NCBI RefSeq assembly: GCF_000374065.1
Contig: NZ_KB893262.1
Location: 1-64,000, forward strand
DNA length: 64,000 nt
Reading direction: 5' to 3'
DNA from: Spirosoma luteum DSM 19990
GTDB taxonomy: Bacteria; Bacteroidota; Bacteroidia; Cytophagales; Spirosomataceae
Below the pieces are notes generated by a model. That model had not been told where the DNA came from. It saw nothing but the letters and a program-made list of their open reading frames with translations, and made no database searches. A program made the position numbers and the translations under genes. This document shows positions 26,501 to 32,517 of the stretch, piece after piece. Each line of letters opens with the position of its first letter. The first letter of the stretch is position 1.

Positions 26501-26654
26501 AGATACCCATTCCACCTATTACTCTTTGATTGGAAGTATTATTCATATGACATTGAACCGGATTTTTCCGTCGCACCAACGAAAGCATGAGTTGATCGTT
26601 TATCACTTTTTAGCCCGTTACTATGAGTCACAAAAGGCCCGGATTCAGCCTTAA
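23544..26654 (+). CDS. Lantibiotic dehydratase (full-length LanB, class I)
   Basis: 1036 aa, the normal length of full LanB enzymes. The N-terminal glutamylation domain shows SLWRYVIRSYSRATPYGLFA near residues 86-105, typical of PF04738. The C-terminal elimination domain (SpaB_C/thiopeptide-type, about residues 765-1020) shows EWFYIKVYLNESAADQFL and FFVRFADPDYHLRIRF. It should use glutamyl-tRNA to activate Ser/Thr of the two upstream peptides and eliminate to dehydroalanine/dehydrobutyrine. No LanC cyclase, LanP protease or LanT exporter gene lies nearby. Confidence 0.92.
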   Translation: MELAVDHFSFFVLRLPRRPISQLIEQINRVIHLSSTDESKLLLKLLQQPGVDESIYLASPDLYIAWQSAKANPNGLDDALKKSLWRYVIRSYSRATPYGLFAGVGVGTIGPSSRAMFGPTTWKTVSRPDSLALLAISRRADEDLSIRPLLHYRLNNSLYETAEQYRFSERTGSRHQPKIVLSSLPHTPDLQTLVNFLRVRGSASYAELIILYGPEYQQQVKIYVNQLINDQFLISNLTLPVTGCSTADYLLQQLKILGTEYPLYQQLSKASSLLRDSPIKLTNLKQVQELFHELVHDETDDRTDALVQTDLFFYPTQLELSLTTIKQIAKQFSQLLTVLQHRSVSPLEEFSRRFRERFDQQEVDLLTALDPDFGIGFMQDTLAGFPLLSELFDTPPSSPHTKQEHLQPFRDSLYIRHVLSKSKEVEITEADLAIIGLKITNATSLPPSWYLHGELFFKQQTSEPAFSSIADDKPDTWRFVLNSTICGSAAYFLGRFCQGHEQLRAHVQAMCAWEQTQYPEDTLAEIVHLPVKPVQAGNVVARPVLRSVEIPYLTPAGVSDDHTILLSDLVVSVSDGGEVILRHKKTGRRVRPRHSNAHNSGLGDEVYQFLSAIQASESPILAWSWGTLHHLPFLPRVVFKNIIVSPAQWVIQKQSLPLNHTVSAESLRHLYELPRYVQLIEGDNKLLLDLEFGPTSQMLVDAVKKQERVFLKEWIGQTFQPWIKDGLDQYVSELVIPLKSPSVQKNTWRIVRPTTSFVQRTFLPGQEWFYIKVYLNESAADQFLITVLSPLNQQFKKKGWVITMFFVRFADPDYHLRIRFSTSPKQYGRLINAWQKAIQDYSSTGLVERVQLDTYQRELERYQPELIDCCEAIFSADSQCFLVWLVQNEVATEEERYALAVHSVDALLANFDFTLDQKLLIYQELQQAFFKEHGGGKELKQKLNDRYRKSHKSIFDQSARYVQLMEERKDRMRVAIDRIQNFFSTVDTHSTYYSLIGSIIHMTLNRIFPSHQRKHELIVYHFLARYYESQKARIQP

Positions 26655-26812
26655 TACCCACCTATATATCTATAAATCAGTCAAGAAGACGTGGGAAATA
26701 AAATGCACTTACTCTTTGTTTAATTTAACTAAATATACTTTTTACCATAATAATATCTATTTCGTCCACCGAAATAACCTGTTTACCCACCAAAGCCGCC
26801 TATTTATCCCCT

Positions 26813-26842
26813 CGCCAATTAATCCTGAGTATTCGCCAACTA
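26813..26842 (+). promoter_or_regulatory. LytTR-type direct repeat ahead of LytTR-only gene
   Basis: CGCCAATTA (26813-26821) and CGCCAACTA (26834-26842) repeat the 9-bp motif with the same 12-bp spacer as at 23059-23088. The flank TATTTATCCCCTC matches TATTCATCCCCTC there. Its location 80 bp before the LytTR gene indicates shared control of the peptide operon and this regulator, possibly with feedback. Confidence 0.7.
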
Positions 26843-26869
26843 TTTCGTACGGTACCGAAGAATAGTTCC

Positions 26870-26899
26870 GAAACTTGGACTATGCTTTCTCCAAGTTTC
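26870..26899 (+). promoter_or_regulatory. Perfect 10-bp inverted repeat in the leader of the LytTR gene
   Basis: GAAACTTGGA (26870-26879) and TCCAAGTTTC (26890-26899) flank a 10-nt loop. It is 25 bp before the start codon of the LytTR gene. There is no T-run, so a 5'-UTR hairpin or an operator is more likely than a terminator. Confidence 0.45.
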
Positions 26900-26923
26900 T
26901 AACTGATTTAGTCAACTATACTC

Positions 26924-27427
26924 ATGAACTCAATGAATAATTCCCTCGCTCAACTGACTGAACCTGCCCATCATGGACCAACCAATGATTCTTTAATCAT
27001 TCAAAATTTAAGGCAGCAACTGGCCGATGCTTTACAGTTACTGGGGCGGTTACCCGAATCCAGCCAATCGACGATGGAGGATCATATTTATATTACCACT
27101 AACCGTCGGTTGCAGAAGGTATATTTCCAGGACATTCTATGGATCGAGAGCGACCGTAATTACGTCACCATTTACACGTCCACTCAGGTATATGCGGTTC
27201 ATCTCCCCATTAGTAAGGTAGAGGAAAAATTACCGAAAAGTTTGTTCTCAAGAATTCACAAATCCTTTATCGTTGCCAGCAGAAAGGTCGACTTCATTCG
27301 TAGGAATCAGGTGGGTCTCCGTCGGGAACATGAAACCAAGTTAATTCCCCTGGGAGCACAGTTTAAGAAATCATTTATTCAATCGTTTGGCCGAACGATT
27401 CTAAAACACAAATCCTACAACTATTAA
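26924..27427 (+). CDS. LytTR DNA-binding regulator without receiver domain
   Basis: 167 aa. A Gln/Leu-rich helical N-terminus (LIIQNLRQQLADALQLLG) replaces a receiver domain. The LytTR domain occupies residues about 55-150: VYFQDILWIESDRNYVTIYT and FSRIHKSFIVASRKVDFIRR. It probably binds the same kind of direct repeat as the response regulator at 22221-22970 and may antagonise or amplify it. Its own promoter carries such a repeat. Its stop overlaps the convergent backbone operon by 4 bp. Confidence 0.88.
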   Translation: MNSMNNSLAQLTEPAHHGPTNDSLIIQNLRQQLADALQLLGRLPESSQSTMEDHIYITTNRRLQKVYFQDILWIESDRNYVTIYTSTQVYAVHLPISKVEEKLPKSLFSRIHKSFIVASRKVDFIRRNQVGLRREHETKLIPLGAQFKKSFIQSFGRTILKHKSYNY

Positions 27428-27876
27428 AGTTTAAGTCGTTGCAGCACAGTCATAACGGCGATGACTTCTTCGGCTTTCCAGCGTTCCGGTTCACTTTTCC
27501 GTAGATAATAGGTGTTGTAGTTAATACCAGCCTGTTTTAAGACCAATCCCAGATTCGACATTTTATCCAGACGGTTCGACAAATCGGTTTGCGCCTGTTT
27601 AAAGCTGGTAATCCGCTGTTTATGTTGCTCATCCCCAAATGTCAAGACCAGGTTTAGTAAATCTCCTTTTGTGAGAGCACGATGACCTAGTTTTTTCAAG
27701 TAGGCGGATTCCTTTGAACCGGAAAGATGACGCTCATCCACATTCGGTAGCCAATTCTTGATTTGTTGCTCCGCCCACTTCTCCATCTCTACGTACTGCC
27801 TGGCACTCTGCCCAATTTCGGTATCACGGAGCAATTGAGCCTCTCTTTCCGGGATGCTAAGTTCCTCTTTTGCCAT
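27424..27876 (-). CDS. Hypothetical protein, last gene of plasmid backbone operon
   Basis: 150 aa from ATG 27876 (MAKEELSIPEREAQLLRDTE); a longer start at 27915 is possible. It is highly charged and helical. The C-terminal part (GLVLKQAGINYNTYYLRKSE, then a WKAEEVIAVMTVLQRLKL helix) resembles a small DNA-binding or regulator-like helical domain, but no family is recognised. It belongs to the leftward operon 32275-27424. Confidence 0.5.
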   Translation of the reverse strand: MAKEELSIPEREAQLLRDTEIGQSARQYVEMEKWAEQQIKNWLPNVDERHLSGSKESAYLKKLGHRALTKGDLLNLVLTFGDEQHKQRITSFKQAQTDLSNRLDKMSNLGLVLKQAGINYNTYYLRKSEPERWKAEEVIAVMTVLQRLKL

Positions 27877-27927
27877 AGGAACAAAGATAGGACTCATTTG
27901 AATTGGCCCGGTCATCTGGCTACCTGT

Positions 27928-28326
27928 TTAGCTTGGTGAGTCGTTTAAGCGGTCGAAATAACGAAGCAGGCTATCCAAACCTGATAGGGCCGAATCTTCA
28001 ACTGGCTCAATTGGTCGAAACGCCTGCAAGGTTTCCAATACGATAAGCTGTCGAATGTGGTGCAGCGCAGCCACCAAACCGGCGGTATCTAAGGATAGTG
28101 CCGGCAGTTCATGAAATCGTTGCCAGATTATTCGGTCTTTTTGACTCGTAGCACATTCGGTCTCATGGTACAGATTCCACCAAGTCTCGACAAAACCTTT
28201 CAGTAGATTAGCAGGCTGATTACCAAATTTATCTGGAACCTGACCTAAGGCCCATCGTCGGACTAATTCGACCTCGACTGAATTAAACAGACGCTCGTTT
28301 TCCAGAGACAGTAGATTATGTTTCAT
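27928..28326 (-). CDS. Hypothetical protein, backbone operon
   Basis: 132 aa from ATG 28326 (MKHNLLSLENERLFNSVEVE), overlapping the upstream gene by 11 bp. Soluble and helical, with a Leu-rich middle (AGLVAALHHIRQLIVLETLQ) and an acidic Ser-rich end. No known motif. The close overlap indicates translational coupling with the DUF6166-like protein. Confidence 0.5.
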   Translation of the reverse strand: MKHNLLSLENERLFNSVEVELVRRWALGQVPDKFGNQPANLLKGFVETWWNLYHETECATSQKDRIIWQRFHELPALSLDTAGLVAALHHIRQLIVLETLQAFRPIEPVEDSALSGLDSLLRYFDRLNDSPS

Positions 28327-28732
28327 CTTGATCATCCTGATTGTGTCCACTGTCATAGGCTTCGGCTATTGCTGGCCAGTAATCCAGCAAAAAATTGGTA
28401 AGATCAACTTGTACATTAAATGGCTTGGCCAGTGGCCATTTACTAACAAAATTCCTTTTAAAATCCTGATAGACCGTTTCAGCCGCGGTAACATTCTGAA
28501 AAATATGTAAACAGATAGCCAATGCAGTTTGGGCGGCTCCGCTACCATTATACCCCCAGGCAAAGCCATTGGGAGAATGATTCCTAACCTTCAAACTCCG
28601 CTCGGGCGTTAGTTCAACTCCATCGACAAAAAGCCGCTCCAGGGCACAGCATGGTTTCGATCCCGCTGCAATCGCCATAACCCCTGTTACGACGAAGGTA
28701 ATTTTATCCGGTTTAGAATTAGTTGTTATCAT
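28316..28732 (-). CDS. DUF6166-like protein, backbone operon
   Basis: 138 aa. The segment VRNHSPNGFAWGYNGSGAAQ followed by TALAICLHIF matches the conserved 'HSP-GF-WGY-GSG-AQ-ALALL' core of DUF6166, a small family common on mobile elements with no known function. The acidic tail (SGHNQDDQDET) overlaps the next gene's start, and the start overlaps the upstream gene by 14 bp. Confidence 0.6.
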   Translation of the reverse strand: MITTNSKPDKITFVVTGVMAIAAGSKPCCALERLFVDGVELTPERSLKVRNHSPNGFAWGYNGSGAAQTALAICLHIFQNVTAAETVYQDFKRNFVSKWPLAKPFNVQVDLTNFLLDYWPAIAEAYDSGHNQDDQDET

Positions 28733-29117
28733 GATGTTCTACCAAAGCGGTATCTTTTATAGAAAATAGGTTCAGTTGGGGGCCTGCTGCCTCGCAGTTA
28801 ATGGAGCCTGCTGGTTGCAAACTCTCAATTGACTTGCTACCAAATTGTCCTTGAATTTCATAGAGCGTCAGCGTAACCAAATCTGTTACATATAGCAGGT
28901 AATCTTTTTGATGATGCGACTTCTTTAGATTCACCGTCAAAGCAGTGCATCGGTTGAACGAACGGTTGAGACGCATAATGCGGTCCTCTACGAAACGTTT
29001 TAATTCCTCGGGCGATTCAAGTTGATGATCGTCCAGCGAACGAACTACTTTCAGGGCCGCTTCCTGAAGACGATTCTTAGAACCGTAACTGTGAGTTAAT
29101 TTTATAAAATAGGCCAT
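28719..29117 (-). CDS. Hypothetical protein, backbone operon
   Basis: 132 aa. It opens MAYFIKLTHSYGSKNRLQEA, has a basic helical middle and the hydrophobic segment LLYVTDLVTLTLYEIQGQFG. No signal peptide. Its end overlaps the DUF6166-like gene by 14 bp. Not recognised. Confidence 0.45.
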   Translation of the reverse strand: MAYFIKLTHSYGSKNRLQEAALKVVRSLDDHQLESPEELKRFVEDRIMRLNRSFNRCTALTVNLKKSHHQKDYLLYVTDLVTLTLYEIQGQFGSKSIESLQPAGSINCEAAGPQLNLFSIKDTALVEHHDNN

Positions 29118-29135
29118 TGGATTTGCAGATAAAAG

Positions 29136-29774
29136 TTAGTGAGTAATCGCAATCTGCCAGGAACTGGGCGTATAGGGTTTCTTTAACCAGGATGCCAACA
29201 GTTTGCGGTACTTTCGGCGGCCATTCTCAATAAAAGGATCATCGGGTAATAACTCGACAAGGTAAACTTGATGCGGCTTTTGTTTTTGGACACCGAACAG
29301 AATAAAGCGTTGAATAAGCTGACCAGCCATACGGCAACCGTCGATGTAAAAAGCCGCCTGCCGGTCGTACTCGTAGCGGAGGCAATTGCTCAAAAACTCT
29401 GCCCGGTTACGGGCGGAAGTCGTTTTCACGTCGGCGATCAGGGCATCACCTGGTAACAATAAATCCAACTGAGCCTTGCAGGGTAAGCCCGTGCGTTCAT
29501 CGTCCCAGAATTGAGGGATTTCCGGAACAGCTTCCTTTAACAGTTGACAAAATCGTTCGTGGCTTTTCATGACATTCAGCATTCTCAGCATAGGCTTGGC
29601 TCCTACCCCACTGGGTGTGCCCTCACTATCCAAGAGTAAATACTGATGAAAGTTAGTGCCGAAAGTCAGGGAAGGGGAAGTAGACGGCTGGGGGGCTTGT
29701 CCATACAGCAACATATTTTTAAACTCGCTTAAATCGCTGTTGGCGATACGGGGCATGGTTCGGTAAGTTAGCAT
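29136..29774 (-). CDS. PD-(D/E)XK nuclease-like protein (exonuclease VIII/DUF3799 type)
   Basis: 212 aa. Motifs in order are FGTNFHQYLLLDSEG near residue 45 (the early G-x-x-F/x-H helix), CKAQLDLLLPGDALIADVKTT (D…D-x-K active site) at about residues 100-120, and YEYDRQAAFYIDGC (the Q/Y helix). This matches RecE/exonuclease VIII-like and Cas4-like members that degrade DNA ends 5' to 3'. On a plasmid it could take part in recombination or defence evasion. No annealing protein is recognised beside it with confidence. Confidence 0.75.
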   Translation of the reverse strand: MLTYRTMPRIANSDLSEFKNMLLYGQAPQPSTSPSLTFGTNFHQYLLLDSEGTPSGVGAKPMLRMLNVMKSHERFCQLLKEAVPEIPQFWDDERTGLPCKAQLDLLLPGDALIADVKTTSARNRAEFLSNCLRYEYDRQAAFYIDGCRMAGQLIQRFILFGVQKQKPHQVYLVELLPDDPFIENGRRKYRKLLASWLKKPYTPSSWQIAITH

Positions 29775-29809
29775 ATGAAAAACGATTAGGCGTATTTAAT
29801 CACTATTGA

Positions 29810-30160
29810 TTACCAGGATGTCACAAAAATTGCAGGTTTAGTACAGATGTTACCTAACCACTTTATTCGCCTTAAAACCTGTTCTACGGTATAGACTGGC
29901 TCGGTTGTTTTGCCATCTTCATCGCACCCAGCGACAATAGCAATACCGTGAATAGGCCCGAATCCATTGAAGGAAAAAGCGGGTGGTTGTGGGTCTAAGC
30001 TTAACCCATCATCGTCAATAAGTAGGGCATCGTAGTTATCCTGCCGGGCACATACGTCCAGGAACTGGCAACCAATCAGATTGCAAAAACTTTCGTTACC
30101 AGCGTCACCTTCTACAGTAGTGACAGTACAGGCTTGAGGGTCAATTTTAATGAAGATCAT
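29810..30160 (-). CDS. DUF3846-like protein, backbone operon
   Basis: 116 aa. The order of elements (CNLIGCQFLDVCARQDNYDA, LLIDDDGLSLDP, then FSFNGFGPIHGIAIVAGCDE) resembles DUF3846, small proteins common on plasmids and phages in which an acidic 'dEdG' segment precedes 'I-G-a-i'. Function unknown. Assignment from pattern only. Confidence 0.45.
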   Translation of the reverse strand: MIFIKIDPQACTVTTVEGDAGNESFCNLIGCQFLDVCARQDNYDALLIDDDGLSLDPQPPAFSFNGFGPIHGIAIVAGCDEDGKTTEPVYTVEQVLRRIKWLGNICTKPAIFVTSW

Positions 30161-30280
30161 AATAGCTCACTATTTTAGTTTTCCTGATTGATTAGGAAGG
30201 AAAAAAGTAGCCAGTTTAAACCGGCTGATCTTTCTCATTCACTGTAGCTTAGGTACAGGCTGATAGCTATGAAACGCATT

Positions 30281-30916
30281 CTAATTGTTCGTTAGAAGGA
30301 ATGTAGCACGTGCGCCAACAAAGGCATCTTTCAAATAAGATGGCAGACTATTGATTAATTGCTGATAGGCTTCGTCGCCTAACCGGTTAAGTATATACGT
30401 CTCGTGGATGATGCTCACGGCGTAAATCTTCTGAATCAGTTTCTGCTGTAAACTTGCAAACTCGGCTTTAGTGAGTCGCACAGGTTTTTTACTAGTCGAT
30501 GGCCTGTGTTGCATCAACTCGACTAATGGGTTATTATTATTGAAAATACCGTTGCCATACCGTCCGTTTGCGACCCATCTAGTTACCAGCTTTTCAATGG
30601 ATTCGGGGTTAGCTACTAGGATACCATCTACAGCTAATACAGCCCGGACTGAAAATAGAAACGCAAAGTATGCCTGTGGGAAAATCCAGTCGACAGAAGT
30701 ATCCATTTCGGACTGGTCACTAATTAACGGTCTGATTCGCAACGCGTATTCAGCACTCCAGGCGTTCAGGAGTAATTTAGCGACTTTGTCTATCTGGGGT
30801 GTTGTGGCAGTTGATTCCATGATGTTAAAATAAATTGGTTGCCCGGTCGCTGAGGTTCGCCACTCGGCTATCACCTCTTCGGCAATCTGACTCAGCGACC
30901 GGAACCCGTTAAACAT
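30281..30916 (-). CDS. Hypothetical protein, backbone operon
   Basis: 211 aa, helical and soluble, with a hydrophobic stretch FPQAYFAFLFSVRAVLAVDG and a C-terminal LPSYLKDAFVGARATFLLTN. Starts 3 bp after the upstream gene's stop, indicating coupling. Not recognised. Confidence 0.5.
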   Translation of the reverse strand: MFNGFRSLSQIAEEVIAEWRTSATGQPIYFNIMESTATTPQIDKVAKLLLNAWSAEYALRIRPLISDQSEMDTSVDWIFPQAYFAFLFSVRAVLAVDGILVANPESIEKLVTRWVANGRYGNGIFNNNNPLVELMQHRPSTSKKPVRLTKAEFASLQQKLIQKIYAVSIIHETYILNRLGDEAYQQLINSLPSYLKDAFVGARATFLLTNN

Positions 30917-30918
30917 TA

Positions 30919-31626
30919 TTAAACTTCTCCATTACCTATATGATAGACTTCTTCAACGGCTCCCCGTACATCGTCAAACGTTACCCCTTCGGGCAATGCT
31001 TCAAGAACTTCACCCTGTACGAACGGATTGTAGAAATTGAAGGCCGTTTTCACGTTGGCAATGTCAGTAAGTGTTTCCTGCCGAAATATTTTTACACCAT
31101 CCGAAAACTCTTTGAGCGTTTTTGTTGTCTCAATGTCGGCCATTTTGTAGCTGAACGTAGCAATGTAATAAGTGCCTTTCGGCTGGCTCTTTGTATACTC
31201 TTTCTTCTCAGCTACTGCGGTGATAATTACGTCGGCCAATATCAAATCATCATAATATAAGGGTTCAATAAGCCGAAAAATGTTGTCAACTGAATAGCCA
31301 TGAAACAACACCGCCGATACACAATTTTGCTCATCAACAAAAAATAGTTCAGCCCAATTTTTTGTACCCATATTCAGGATATTATCCGTAAAAATGCGCC
31401 ATGCAATCGGCTGAAACGTGAGGGTACGGCCTAACTTCTCGGTACCATTGATGTTGAAAATACCCTCTTTAGCATCAAAGCGATATTGGCGGGGGTGGCC
31501 TTCCAAATACTTGAATTTGTTAGTGACTTCGCCAGTTAACTCATTTACTTTCTGATACGACTTTAAGCTGGTTGAAACATCATTATCCGTTTCTTCAATA
31601 ACTGCGGGGGCGGTTGACTTTGCCAT
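30919..31626 (-). CDS. Hypothetical protein, backbone operon
   Basis: 235 aa. The N-terminus is acidic and probably disordered (EETDNDVSTSLKSYQKV). It is followed by a beta-rich region (RQYRFDAKEGIFNINGTEKL; LTFQPIAWRIFTDNILNMGT; NWAELFFVDEQNCVSAVLFH) suggestive of an OB- or SH3-like fold. A role as single-strand-binding partner for the nuclease two genes on is possible but is only inference. Not recognised. Confidence 0.5.
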   Translation of the reverse strand: MAKSTAPAVIEETDNDVSTSLKSYQKVNELTGEVTNKFKYLEGHPRQYRFDAKEGIFNINGTEKLGRTLTFQPIAWRIFTDNILNMGTKNWAELFFVDEQNCVSAVLFHGYSVDNIFRLIEPLYYDDLILADVIITAVAEKKEYTKSQPKGTYYIATFSYKMADIETTKTLKEFSDGVKIFRQETLTDIANVKTAFNFYNPFVQGEVLEALPEGVTFDDVRGAVEEVYHIGNGEV

Positions 31627-31705
31627 AACAAGGGGAAATTAAAAAGGAACAAGAGTGGCCGGAACTTATCCCGTCCGGCCTTCGGGCTCACCGTTGAGGT
31701 ACTGT

Positions 31706-32020
31706 TCAGGCTATAATCAATCGGTCAGGCCGAAAAGAACGCCAGTTTTGGACAAGGGTATCATAGTAGCGAATGGCTAAACCCTTTCGCGGAATGCTCG
31801 TATCTATTTGGGTATTGGCTCCGTAAAATCCAACGGCTTCACGCTGGCTACCATCCTCTTTCCAATAGTAAAATCGAACGGGTCTTTCCTGCATCTGAGC
31901 GCAAAGTTTTACGCTGGCCCATGCCTGTTTCTGGGCGGCTCCAAATGATAAGGCGGTTTGCTTTACGAGTAAGGCCGTCAGTTTAAGGACTTGGGTACGA
32001 AGGCTGTTTTGCGTTTTCAT
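31706..32020 (-). CDS. Small SH3-like protein (DUF2693/WYL_2 type), backbone operon
   Basis: 104 aa from ATG 32020 (MKTQNSLRTQVLKLTALLVK). The C-terminal half holds RPVRFYYWKEDGSQREAVGF and YYDTLVQNWRSFRPDRLIIA, the 'V-FyY-KEDGs-ReA' and 'YYD--W-SFR-d-li' blocks of DUF2693, a small beta-barrel family common on Bacteroidetes mobile elements. Proposed nucleic-acid association is unproven. Confidence 0.6.
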   Translation of the reverse strand: MKTQNSLRTQVLKLTALLVKQTALSFGAAQKQAWASVKLCAQMQERPVRFYYWKEDGSQREAVGFYGANTQIDTSIPRKGLAIRYYDTLVQNWRSFRPDRLIIA

Positions 32021-32074
32021 GTTGAGAAAAGTAAGGAGTTTAAAAAACTGGTTTGAGGGTGCCGAGCGCAAGCA

Positions 32075-32275
32075 TTAGTAATAGGTATCGAGTGCCTGTT
32101 CAATCATCTGCTGTTGCATCTGCTCGTTAATGGCTCCTAAGGGGATTTCTACGCCATTGAGTCGAACTTTTAGAATTTCCACTTCGGGAGCGTCACCGGG
32201 ATAATCGCGGGTAGGCCGTTCGCCGGGGGTGTACTTGAAATCGAAATCAAGGTCTGTTTCTGTTGTAAATGTCAT
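32075..32275 (-). CDS. Small acidic hypothetical protein, first gene of backbone operon
   Basis: 66 aa, very acidic (TETDLDFDFKYTPGERPTRD) with a short hydrophobic VEILKVRLNGVEIPLG and a Gln/Met-rich helix. The start lies 27 bp after a well-formed Bacteroidetes promoter, making it the first gene of the operon to 27424. Not recognised. Confidence 0.5.
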   Translation of the reverse strand: MTFTTETDLDFDFKYTPGERPTRDYPGDAPEVEILKVRLNGVEIPLGAINEQMQQQMIEQALDTYY

Positions 32276-32301
32276 GGCCTTTTTGCTCTTTGATTATGTA
32301 T

Positions 32302-32356
32302 TAAAGATACAACCCTTTTACATTATTACAAAGAATTATATTTATTAAAATGTAAA
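32302..32356 (-). promoter_or_regulatory. Promoter of backbone operon with TTTACATT/AATGTAAA operator
   Basis: On the minus strand, -33 TTTG (32329-32332), a 19-bp spacer and -7 TATCTTTA (32302-32309) match the Bacteroidetes consensus closely and point at the ATG at 32275. TTTACATT (32317-32324) and AATGTAAA (32349-32356) form an inverted pair spanning the -33 box. The same arms in nearly the same place overlap the resolvase promoter at 5237-5289, suggesting a common repressor. Confidence 0.7.
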
Positions 32357-32427
32357 TTATTGACCCAAAAGAGGGCTTTTTAACCCTTTTATATAGGTTT
32401 GATAAATGCCTTCCGATGGTCGATAAA

Positions 32428-32469
32428 TGTGAGTAGACTCACAAAATTTATGTGGCGAATGGGTCGCCA
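32428..32469. repeat. Two adjacent palindromes after the TOPRIM gene
   Basis: TGTGAGT-AG-ACTCACA (32428-32443) and TGGCGA-ATGGG-TCGCCA (32453-32469, 6-bp arms) lie between the end of the TOPRIM gene (32518) and the backbone promoter. A terminator for the former or an additional operator are the likely roles; there is no clear T-run. Confidence 0.45.
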
Positions 32470-32517
32470 TTCCTACAACTTCTGACGGGTATTCGCTACT
32501 CACTCACGTCCTGTTAC

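Noticed and set aside
26623-26865. Plus-strand frame overlapping the end of lanB, considered as a third precursor peptide
   Set aside because: It runs through the LytTR operator region, has no RFQ-VTK motif, and its composition looks like translated promoter DNA.
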